From Thermoplasmata archaeon (GTDB taxonomy: Archaea; Thermoplasmatota; Thermoplasmata; Thermoplasmatales; Thermoplasmataceae): a stretch of DNA of 5,547 nt. The stretch is from the NCBI GenBank assembly GCA_021850835.1, contig JAJZKS010000137.1:1-5547 (forward strand). Reading direction: 5' to 3'. Position numbers and translations under genes: made by a program. Positions within the stretch are counted from its first letter, which is position 1. Each line of letters begins with the position of its first letter. Shown in pieces: positions 1 to 5,523 of this stretch. The notes under the pieces were generated by a model. That model ran no database searches. It had not been told where the DNA came from and was given only the letters and a program-made list of their open reading frames with translations.

Positions 1-77
1 TCAACCTATTGATTACTTCACTGGGTTTGGCTCCCTCACTGGAGAATGTTACTTTAAGATAGGTTTTCATAGGCTTC

Positions 78-110
78 GATGCTTAATTGGAGGCATCTAT
101 AAAGTTTTTT
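78..110 (+). terminator. Candidate hairpin plus T-tract terminator
   Basis: GATGCTT (78-84) can pair with AGGCATC (91-97), seven pairs with one G-T wobble and a six-base loop. A run of six T follows at 105-110. This resembles a terminator for a plus-strand transcript coming from the left and would fit a gene ending at base 62. Archaeal termination depends mainly on the U tract, so the hairpin may be incidental. No upstream gene is confirmed. Confidence 0.3.
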
Positions 111-160
111 CTTATAATACTCAACTTAATATGTGCGTATAGAAGCCTAATTTTAGCTGA

Positions 161-179
161 TTTTACGAAAGGCGTAAAA
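161..179. repeat. Perfect 7-bp inverted repeat
   Basis: TTTTACG (161-167) and CGTAAAA (173-179) are exact reverse complements around a five-base spacer AAAGG. The pairing stops at both outer ends. It could be a small regulatory dyad or an RNA hairpin. It lies about 95 bases beyond the stop of the transporter gene and has no obvious promoter beside it, so its role is unknown. Confidence 0.45.
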
Positions 180-256
180 CTGGAATAATATTGCAGGATA
201 GGGAGATTAACCATATTTTGATTATCTACCTATCAAAGGGTCAATATGCTTGTTTT

Positions 257-272
257 AAAAAAGAAGTAAAAA
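257..272 (-). terminator. U-rich terminator of the transporter gene
   Basis: Read on the minus strand, the transporter stop codon TAA (275-273) is followed directly by five T (272-268), then ACTTC, then six T (262-257). Two closely spaced T tracts on the coding strand right after a stop are typical of intrinsic termination by archaeal RNA polymerase, which needs no hairpin. No stable hairpin precedes them here. Confidence 0.5.
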
Positions 273-3200
273 TTACTGTTTTGGGCCCCCGCGGTTCTTT
301 CCGATCTTGGATGGCCACCAGTTGAACCTGTGCAGATACAGCATTACAGAAGGCACAAAGAAAGGCCAGCTGATAAACGTATCAATAAGTACTCCGAACG
401 CAAGTCCAATGCCTATTTCCTGTATTATTCCTATGCCACTGAAGGCAAGGGAGCCAAATGTCGCGAAGAGCAAAGTGCCAAGGGTGATTATAACTCCACC
501 ATTTTCAGTGATGCTGGTCTTAATGCCTTCTTCGTCAGTCCTGCCCTTGTAAACCTCCTCCCTGACCCTGGATACCATGAAAATGTCATAATCAAGTCCC
601 ACAGCAAGCAAGGTAATCACAGTGAACATTGGCAGGAAAATGAGCACTGGCAATCCTGCATAGAAGTGCAATGCAAGATATGCTAAAGCTAATGAGATAA
701 TGACAGAAGCAAACACCATTATTATAAGCCTGATGGGAGTCAACAGCGAACTGATCTGAATTAACAGCACTATGAATATGGCTAATGAAAGGATCGGCAC
801 CATCTTGATGAAACTGCTCAATGTGAAGCTGTAGGAATCGTTTAGCGATTCTGTAAGCCCACCGATATATACGTTATAGGATACCCCGTTTGACTGATTC
901 CCTAGAAGTTTTGGAAGGTTGCTTACAAAAGTGGAAGCTGCATTTTCATATGCGAGGGACTTAAGCTGGAAGTCTATTATGACATACCTGCTGTCATTAC
1001 CGATATAGCTGTTGACCTGGGACCTGAATTGTGATGTATAATTGGCGGAAACATCTGACAGAGTAATGTTGGTAAACTCCCCATATGGGAAAGTTGGCCC
1101 GTATACCTGCGAAATCTGGGAACTCTCGATCAGTGTCTTTTCCACATTGGTTATGGCGTTTACCTCGGAAATGTTGTAGCTGTTGTTCCCGTACATCACT
1201 GGGCTTGAGAATTCCATAATTATGAATCCCCTGTCGAAGAAATCGCCATGGAAACTGCTGTTCACCACTTCTAAAGCCTGAATGCCACTGCTGGAAGGCA
1301 CCAGTTTGAAAACATCCATGTTTGTCGGGGTTATGGCATAGAGATAAGTTCCGAACAATGCACTAACGAGGAAGATAACCAGTATCTTTCCCTTGTTGTT
1401 GATGACAAAGTGGGCAACTTTCTGCATGCTTCTTTCCGCAGGCAAGTGTTCATCCTTGTCCACCCGGTATGGCCAGAAAATCTTCCCTTTTGCCCTGCTC
1501 ATTACCGCAATGAGGAACGTGTTTGCAATCAAAACGGCCACAATGACCCCGATGGCATTTGTTATGCCGGAGTCACTGAATATTGGAACATTTGAAAGCC
1601 ATAGCACCACATATGAAAGACCCACAGTTATTCCTGAAGTGAATACAGCGTGTCCTGCCCATCTCGTGGTTATAGCCGCAGCGTCATCATTCTTCTTCCG
1701 CAGTTCCCTCCGGTACCTGGACATGATGTAGACCACATAGTCGCTTGACAACCCCAGTAGGAGGATCAACAGCAGAGTTGGTGTGATGAATGATATGGAA
1801 CCGTGAATCACATACTTGTATAGCAAGGCATTGAGTGAAATAGAAATTGCAGCGGACATTCCAAATACAGCTAGCGGCAGGAAAGCAGCAACCGGTGATC
1901 TGAAAAACACCCCGACTATGATCACTGAAAGTACTATTCCGATAACCAGTGCCCTAACCATTCCAGACAGGGATTCTGATGCAAGCTGGTTGCTAAGTGC
2001 TGACGATCCTGCCAGGTAATAGCTTGTATTGGATATGTTCTGAAGATTGCCACCATAAATTTTACCGACCTGGTTTACCTGCGAAGTCGTAAGATTGACT
2101 TGAGTGGATAGTATGGTGATCACTGTTGCATTGTTATACCCTACAAATTGATGGAACACATAAGTTGCAGGTACTGCTGCAAAGGTTGAAAAGTCCTGCT
2201 CAGATAAAACTTTGGAGACTGTAACATTTGGATTGTTTGTTCCGTTTATGTCCTTGACGAACTGGAGAATCTGGCCACTATTTATACTGACAAGAGGGCT
2301 CCCCGCAAAGAAGTTTAAAGTGCTATTGGCCACAAATCCGTCGGAAAGGTTAGCTACCTCCCAACTTAGAGGAGCAAAACCAAGTTTGTATGACTGGTTT
2401 ACAAAATTCAACACAGAAACATTCAGCTGGTTTGTGATGAATCCCTTTAGTGTGGCATTTGAAGATAAGCCGGTTGATACCTGTGAAACAACGAACTTAT
2501 CCGTGAATCTGTCAAACGTCAAGTAGAAATCATGGCCAGCAGCTTGTGCGAAAGTGAAATTCAGGTGCAGAGTGTATGCAATTCCGTATAACTGTGCGTA
2601 TGTCGGGTCCTGCGCCAAATGGGTAAAATTATTCAATGTGCCGAATGTTTCATTGATGCTATTCGAAACATTAGTGACAGTGGGTATAGTCTTATTCAGG
2701 TACGAAGCAAAGGTATTGAAATAAATGAGAGTGAAATTTGTCAGAATAGGCCCAGAGCTAGAAGATGCGGCGTTTATAGCTCCAATGGTCTGGGCATAAG
2801 CTGTGGTGCTTGAAAGATTCGCACTATAGTTTGTAAGATATAGGGCAGGAAATTTGAATAATGTGGAGTTGACTGCAACTAGAGTCTGGTTAAGTTGAAC
2901 TGCCTGAGTATTTATGGAACTGACAAGAGGATAAGTTCCGTTGAGTATAGCGGAAACATATAACGCTGCACCCGTCAAGGTGCTGTTTTCTATATTTATT
3001 ATGGAAGTAAAATTAGAACTGATTCCCTGGGACTTCAAATATGATGAGACGCTGTTCTGGCTGTCAGCAATGGCAGAGTATCCCTTAGACTGGTTTACAT
3101 AGGTGCCGGTTGTGACAATAACCATGCTCTGGTTTGAGCCTGAAGTACCATTACCGCCAAAATATGCTGTCTGAAGATTTGATGCAATGTTAGCCATGGA

Positions 3201-3362
3201 ATTGGCAGGAGTTATGCTCCCTCCGAGGTCATATGAAGTTTCTGAGAAGAGCAGGCTTGCAAAGGGTGTCAAAAGGACAAGTAGGACAATCCAGAAAATT
3301 ATGACCTTGCCACTGTGCTTGGCTGAGGTTCTACCGAGTTTTTCAAATGCACCCTCAAACAT
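273..3362 (-). CDS. MMPL/RND-superfamily transporter with a very large sequon-rich exterior loop
   Basis: This is a 1029-residue integral membrane protein of the MMPL branch of the RND superfamily, whose members are usually proton-driven exporters of lipids or other hydrophobic molecules; the substrate here is unknown. The layout is the classic duplicated 6+6 helix plan. TM1 is near 20-39, a huge exterior loop spans about 40-465, and TM2-6 lie within 467-622. TM7 is near 657-676, a second exterior loop spans about 677-850, and TM8-12 lie within 852-1008. Each half has the family's Asp-Tyr pair followed by a basic motif: D541-Y542 with SRYRRE (548-553), and D924-Y925 with SRVREE (931-936). In the family these Asp-Tyr pairs form the proton relay. 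All 35 N-x-S/T sequons fall in the exterior loops (27 and 8). The first loop is about 2.4 times longer than the second, which is unusual for a two-fold pseudosymmetric fold. ATG 3362 is the only start: an in-frame TAG lies upstream with no ATG, GTG or TTG between. GGAGG abuts the ATG with no spacing, so it is unlikely to act as a normal ribosome site. The gene is transcribed divergently from the repair gene. Confidence 0.9.
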   Translation of the reverse strand: MFEGAFEKLGRTSAKHSGKVIIFWIVLLVLLTPFASLLFSETSYDLGGSITPANSMANIASNLQTAYFGGNGTSGSNQSMVIVTTGTYVNQSKGYSAIADSQNSVSSYLKSQGISSNFTSIINIENSTLTGAALYVSAILNGTYPLVSSINTQAVQLNQTLVAVNSTLFKFPALYLTNYSANLSSTTAYAQTIGAINAASSSSGPILTNFTLIYFNTFASYLNKTIPTVTNVSNSINETFGTLNNFTHLAQDPTYAQLYGIAYTLHLNFTFAQAAGHDFYLTFDRFTDKFVVSQVSTGLSSNATLKGFITNQLNVSVLNFVNQSYKLGFAPLSWEVANLSDGFVANSTLNFFAGSPLVSINSGQILQFVKDINGTNNPNVTVSKVLSEQDFSTFAAVPATYVFHQFVGYNNATVITILSTQVNLTTSQVNQVGKIYGGNLQNISNTSYYLAGSSALSNQLASESLSGMVRALVIGIVLSVIIVGVFFRSPVAAFLPLAVFGMSAAISISLNALLYKYVIHGSISFITPTLLLILLLGLSSDYVVYIMSRYRRELRKKNDDAAAITTRWAGHAVFTSGITVGLSYVVLWLSNVPIFSDSGITNAIGVIVAVLIANTFLIAVMSRAKGKIFWPYRVDKDEHLPAERSMQKVAHFVINNKGKILVIFLVSALFGTYLYAITPTNMDVFKLVPSSSGIQALEVVNSSFHGDFFDRGFIIMEFSSPVMYGNNSYNISEVNAITNVEKTLIESSQISQVYGPTFPYGEFTNITLSDVSANYTSQFRSQVNSYIGNDSRYVIIDFQLKSLAYENAASTFVSNLPKLLGNQSNGVSYNVYIGGLTESLNDSYSFTLSSFIKMVPILSLAIFIVLLIQISSLLTPIRLIIMVFASVIISLALAYLALHFYAGLPVLIFLPMFTVITLLAVGLDYDIFMVSRVREEVYKGRTDEEGIKTSITENGGVIITLGTLLFATFGSLAFSGIGIIQEIGIGLAFGVLIDTFISWPFFVPSVMLYLHRFNWWPSKIGKNRGGPKQ

Positions 3363-3380
3363 CCTCCGGTTATCACATGG

Positions 3381-3392
3381 ATATTTATTTAA
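3381..3392 (-). promoter_or_regulatory. TATA-like box of the transporter gene
   Basis: On the minus strand the box reads TTAAATAAATAT. Its centre is about 24-25 bases upstream of the A of the start codon (3362), the usual archaeal spacing from TATA box to transcription start. Transcription would therefore begin at or next to the ATG, giving a leaderless mRNA. The 5' flank, where a BRE would sit, overlaps the dyad at 3391-3407. Confidence 0.6.
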
Positions 3393-3407
3393 TGATCCCT
3401 AATCATT
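3391..3407. promoter_or_regulatory. Dyad in the divergent promoter region (candidate operator)
   Basis: AATGAT (3391-3396) and ATCATT (3402-3407) are exact reverse complements around the spacer CCCTA. The dyad overlaps the last two bases of the transporter TATA box and covers its BRE position, where a bound repressor would block TFB/TBP. It lies about 50-66 bases upstream of the repair gene start, where it could also influence that promoter. A six-base arm in AT-rich DNA can arise by chance, so this is suggestive only. Confidence 0.35.
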
Positions 3408-3424
3408 TTGTGAAATTGAAAAAT

Positions 3425-3438
3425 CTTTACCTTATACT
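3425..3438 (+). promoter_or_regulatory. TATA-like box of the alkyltransferase-endonuclease V gene
   Basis: The AT-rich element CTTTACCTTATACT has its TATA-like core CTTATA at 3431-3436, centred about 23 bases before the ATG at 3457. A purine tract GAAAAA (3418-3423) sits upstream where a BRE is expected. There is no Shine-Dalgarno sequence at usable spacing before the ATG. The arrangement predicts a leaderless transcript. Confidence 0.5.
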
Positions 3439-3456
3439 GAACTACAAGATTGGTAA

Positions 3457-4380
3457 ATGGTGAAACTTCAATCCCCCTTCGTTGATTATGACCTTTATTC
3501 GGATTTTTATGCACTGGTCAGGCAGATTCCCAAGGGGATGGTAACAACCTATGGCAACCTTGCAAAGGCTTTGGGTGATGTTGTGGCGGCCAGAGCTTGC
3601 GGTTATATGCTTTCACTCAACCCTGATCCAGTTGGTACCCCCTGCTACAAAGTGGTGAAGGCTGATGGGGAGGTTGGCAAATTCACACATCCGCTTGGAA
3701 CTGTTGAAAAGTCCAGAAGGCTTGAGAATGATGGAATTGTCATTGAGGACGGAAGAATTGCCAGCTTTGAGTCCATTTGTTTTAAGGATTTCTCTTCAGA
3801 AGAGCCTCTCCAGAAAATGAAGGAAGAGCAGGGCATGATGGCTTCCCTGGTTTCCCTGGAAGATGATTTTACAACCAATGAAATAGCAGCTGTAGATGTT
3901 TCTTATGATGATGAATTCGGATACGGCGCAATGGTCATAGATAGTGGCGGAGACCTTGAGATAAGGCATAAGAAAATGGAATGCAGATTTCCCTATATAC
4001 CGGGGTATCTCACGTACAGAGAATTCAGGTTCATCAGGGAACTGGCTGGTGATTTCAAGGGATTACTACTCGTGGATGGAAATGGATACCTGCATCCGCG
4101 CAGGATTGGTTTGGCTTCATTCACAGGAGTAATGCTTGGCATTCCAACAATAGGTATTGCAAAGTCTCTGTTGCTGGGACGGAAGGAGGGGAACTGGATT
4201 TACAATGACCTGGAAAAATCTGCTTACATGCTCAGGAAAAACTGTGTTATCAGTGCGGGACACAGGATAAGCCTTGACTCGGCTGTCTCCTACATTAGTG
4301 AAAAATACAATCACAAGTACCCGGACATCCTGAGAATTGCCCACGATGAAACGGTAAAATTGAGAACTATGATAGACTGA
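3457..4380 (+). CDS. Bifunctional O6-alkylguanine-DNA alkyltransferase / endonuclease V
   Basis: This is a 307-residue two-domain DNA-repair protein. Residues about 8-105 form an alkyltransferase (MGMT/Ogt) C-terminal-type domain, which removes alkyl groups from O6-alkylguanine onto its own cysteine. Visible are Y32, the helix-turn-helix with the base-flipping arginine (AARACGYM, R46), N55, and the acceptor cysteine C63 in PCYKVV. The N-terminal subdomain of classical alkyltransferases is absent. Residues about 112-307 form a complete endonuclease V, which nicks DNA near deaminated bases such as hypoxanthine. By comparison with Thermotoga maritima Nfi I see D147 (AVDVSY), the PYIPG wedge (179-183, Y180), E189, D207 and H213 (VDGNGYLHPRR), K236 (IGIAKS), and SAGHRISLDSA (266-276). 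The same fusion was shown to have both activities in Ferroplasma acidarmanus. One oddity is that the usual PCHRV motif has Tyr and Lys in place of His and Arg. An in-frame TAA immediately precedes ATG 3457, which fixes the start. The protein is cytoplasmic, transcribed alone, and convergent with the DUF4382 gene. Confidence 0.95.
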   Translation: MVKLQSPFVDYDLYSDFYALVRQIPKGMVTTYGNLAKALGDVVAARACGYMLSLNPDPVGTPCYKVVKADGEVGKFTHPLGTVEKSRRLENDGIVIEDGRIASFESICFKDFSSEEPLQKMKEEQGMMASLVSLEDDFTTNEIAAVDVSYDDEFGYGAMVIDSGGDLEIRHKKMECRFPYIPGYLTYREFRFIRELAGDFKGLLLVDGNGYLHPRRIGLASFTGVMLGIPTIGIAKSLLLGRKEGNWIYNDLEKSAYMLRKNCVISAGHRISLDSAVSYISEKYNHKYPDILRIAHDETVKLRTMID

Positions 4381-4478
4381 TTTGGCTATTCTTGAATGAT
4401 CTGATGTATTAATTGAAGGTGAAATACAATTTTACAATGCCTATTGACATCGCCCAAACAACCTGAAAAGCCATGGAT

Positions 4479-5456
4479 TCATGACTTTACCGTTGTGCCT
4501 ATTTTCGGCGTCAATACTCTGGAGTGCATATTCAGGTCTCCGGATAGGCCAAACTGAATATACACATCTGTGGTGCCATTTGCAGAGACGTTGAAAGGCA
4601 TGTTGATGAAGGCAAATGGGGAAGCAAGTCTGAACGATTCATTGCTTCCATTTGCAGTAACTGTGACATTCTGGATGTAAAGGCGTATCATTGTATAGTT
4701 TTGTGGTCCAAGGGAAAGGCCTTTCAGCAGAGAGGCATTTTTCATAGTCATATTCAGAATGTTAACTGTCATGTTCCCAAGGGAGTAGTTAGCCCATCCC
4801 GTCTGAACTCCATGCAGTGAGATCATTGAGAAGGAGAGGTATACTGCGCTCACATTGTCCTTCGGAGCGTCATAGACAAGCATGTTCAAAGTTCCATTGT
4901 CCTGTATCCCCGGTGTACCTGCAAAATAACTTGAACTCCCATTTGGGCTGAAAGTCATTGCAGTGAAATTAATGTCCGCTGCTAGATCGAATTCAATATT
5001 CACGTTTGTGGTTTTGTTATCTACAACACTAAAACTATGGGGGAAATAAGCCCTGTTTGATGTAAGGTTAAGCGTTTGATTCGTACCGTTTGAGTTTATG
5101 ACCACCCCGGATATTACCAACTCAATTGATGTGTAATTACTGGGGGATAGTTTCAGGCCCTTGAGAAGAGAGGCATTGAAGCTTGTGGTCTCCAGTATAT
5201 TTATGGGAATTTTCCCCAGTGAATAGTTGACGCTTCCGCCAAGTTCCCCGTATAGGCATATAGATGAAAAGGTGATATAAACCGCACTCAAATTATCCAA
5301 AGGAGAGTCATAGACAAACAGGTTCAGTGTGCCGCTGTTGTTATCCTGCAAGAACTGGTTACCGATATTATCCCTGACGGCAAGTTCGTAATAGCCAGCG
5401 GCTACCACAGCCAAAGCTATAAGAATTACAACTCCTGCCTTGTAGGAATTCAACAT
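4479..5456 (-). CDS. Membrane-anchored surface protein with two tandem DUF4382-like repeats
   Basis: This is a 325-residue exported protein of unknown function. A short basic start (K6) is followed by a hydrophobic segment at about 8-25, which serves as a signal anchor or signal peptide; there is no lipobox cysteine. The rest should lie outside the cell and carries 23 N-x-S/T sequons. It consists of two repeats, residues 42-171 and 188-317, that align without gaps and are about half identical. Each opens with GTLN..VYD.P.DN.SAVY, which fits the DUF4382 pattern of a small beta-rich domain found in secreted archaeal and bacterial proteins. No catalytic motif is visible. ATG 5456 is the only possible start, because an in-frame TAG lies at 5468-5466 and no start codon lies between. 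Codons 27-34 form one arm of a 24-base inverted repeat whose partner is upstream of the gene at the window edge. The promoter, start and signal segment therefore sit on a segment that may invert. The gene is convergent with the repair gene across a 98-base gap with no strong T tract. Confidence 0.85.
   Translation of the reverse strand: MLNSYKAGVVILIALAVVAAGYYELAVRDNIGNQFLQDNNSGTLNLFVYDSPLDNLSAVYITFSSICLYGELGGSVNYSLGKIPINILETTSFNASLLKGLKLSPSNYTSIELVISGVVINSNGTNQTLNLTSNRAYFPHSFSVVDNKTTNVNIEFDLAADINFTAMTFSPNGSSSYFAGTPGIQDNGTLNMLVYDAPKDNVSAVYLSFSMISLHGVQTGWANYSLGNMTVNILNMTMKNASLLKGLSLGPQNYTMIRLYIQNVTVTANGSNESFRLASPFAFINMPFNVSANGTTDVYIQFGLSGDLNMHSRVLTPKIGTTVKS
4506..4895 (-). repeat. DUF4382-like repeat B (second unit of the surface protein)
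   Basis: These bases encode residues 188-317, the C-terminal copy of the internal duplication. It starts GTLNMLVYDAPKDN and ends near LTP. It aligns residue for residue with repeat A at a constant offset of 146 residues (438 bases). I count about 64 identities in 130 positions, including the shared NASLLKGL stretch. It diverges most in its last third. Confidence 0.85.
4944..5333 (-). repeat. DUF4382-like repeat A (first unit of the surface protein)
   Basis: These bases encode residues 42-171, the N-terminal copy, starting GTLNLFVYDSPLDN. Shared positions with repeat B include SAVY, NYSLG, NIL, NASLLKGL and NYT. Equal length without gaps points to an internal gene duplication followed by drift. 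The inverted-repeat arm at 5355-5378 lies just before this unit, so an exchange there would leave both repeats intact. Confidence 0.85.
5355..5378. repeat. Left arm of a perfect 24-bp inverted repeat, inside the surface-protein gene
   Basis: The arm begins CTGGTTACC and ends TCCCTGAC on the plus strand. It is the exact reverse complement of 5524-5547, 24 of 24 bases. It encodes residues 27-34 (VRDNIGNQ), directly after the signal segment. The inner boundary is sharp: 5379 is G while the partner base 5523 is A, which do not pair. The outer boundary cannot be seen, because the partner arm runs to the window edge. A 24-base exact match is not expected by chance in a window this size. Small dyads (GATA-A-TATC and GGT-T-ACC) lie within the arm. 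Confidence 0.95.
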
Positions 5457-5477
5457 CCATAATAGCTATATCTTGCA

Positions 5478-5485
5478 TTATTAAA
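5478..5485 (-). promoter_or_regulatory. TATA-like box of the surface-protein gene
   Basis: On the minus strand it reads TTTAATAA, preceded by the purine-rich AAAAG. Its centre is about 25 bases upstream of the ATG at 5456, which predicts a leaderless mRNA, like the other two genes here. A second AT-rich candidate (TATATTAA, near 5495-5502) would start transcription about 20 bases further upstream, but that leader would lack a Shine-Dalgarno sequence. I prefer the nearer box. Confidence 0.5.
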
Positions 5486-5522
5486 CTTTTGGCGTTAATA
5501 TACAAACTTAAGGTTATTAAAC
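5478..5522 (-). repeat. Nine-base direct repeat in the surface-gene promoter
   Basis: GTTTAATAA on the minus strand occurs exactly twice, at 5486-5478 (the TATA-like box) and at 5522-5514. The copies are 36 bases apart. The outer copy lies almost against the right inverted-repeat arm. It could be a second TATA box, a repeated regulator site, or chance in AT-rich DNA. Confidence 0.35.
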
Positions 5523-5523
5523 A

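Larger units (their letters stand above)
1..272. other. Left intergenic region without a convincing gene
   Basis: I see no gene I can support here. A plus-strand frame is open from the left edge to a stop at 60-62 (ending APSLENVTLR) and could be the tail of a gene entering from the left, with the hairpin and T tract at 78-110 just beyond it. A second plus frame is open from base 2 to the stop at 140-142, and a 43-codon minus frame runs from 214 to 83. These frames contradict one another and none has a recognisable motif, so at most one is real. The right half of the region is the 3' flank of the transporter gene. Confidence 0.5.
5379..5523. other. Putative invertible segment carrying promoter, start codon and signal segment
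   Basis: These 145 bases lie between the two perfect inverted arms. They contain the DUF4382 gene's TATA-like box, its start codon (5456-5454) and codons 1-26, which encode the whole hydrophobic signal segment. Inversion across the arms would place them in front of the plus-strand frame starting at 5524, in frame, and leave the present gene without a start. No recombinase gene is present in the window. That this segment inverts is inference from geometry only. An assembly fold-back at the window end would give the same picture. Confidence 0.45.

Noticed and set aside
2..142. Plus-strand frame open from the left edge to the stop at 140-142
   Set aside because: It runs through the candidate terminator, contains no recognisable motif and conflicts with the shorter frame ending at 62. 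It could only be judged with sequence to the left.
83..214. Minus-strand frame of 43 codons (MVNLPILQYY to IDASN)
   Set aside because: No promoter at the right distance, no ribosome site and no recognisable motif. It overlaps competing plus-strand open frames and is within the length expected by chance in AT-rich DNA.
1393..1731. Plus-strand frames inside the transporter gene, such as 1393-1731, 330-686 and 2212-2526
   Set aside because: They are antisense to a well-supported membrane protein with family motifs on the minus strand, and their translations show no domain.
3363..3367. GGAGG directly before the transporter ATG as a ribosome binding site
   Set aside because: Spacing to the start codon is zero, and the TATA box position suggests that transcription begins at about the ATG. 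No in-frame downstream start at better spacing was found.
3645..3878. Minus-strand frames inside the repair gene (3645-3878 and 4117-4344)
   Set aside because: They are shadows of the alkyltransferase-endonuclease V reading frame, whose catalytic residues are all on the plus strand.
4381..4478. Possible terminators or hairpins between the convergent genes
   Set aside because: Only four-base T or A runs and five-base inverted repeats (AATTG/CAATT, GTATT/AATAC) are present, too weak to call.
5457..5460. Alternative ATG at 5460-5458 just upstream of the surface-protein start
   Set aside because: It is out of frame with the long coding sequence, and its frame does not encode the signal segment.
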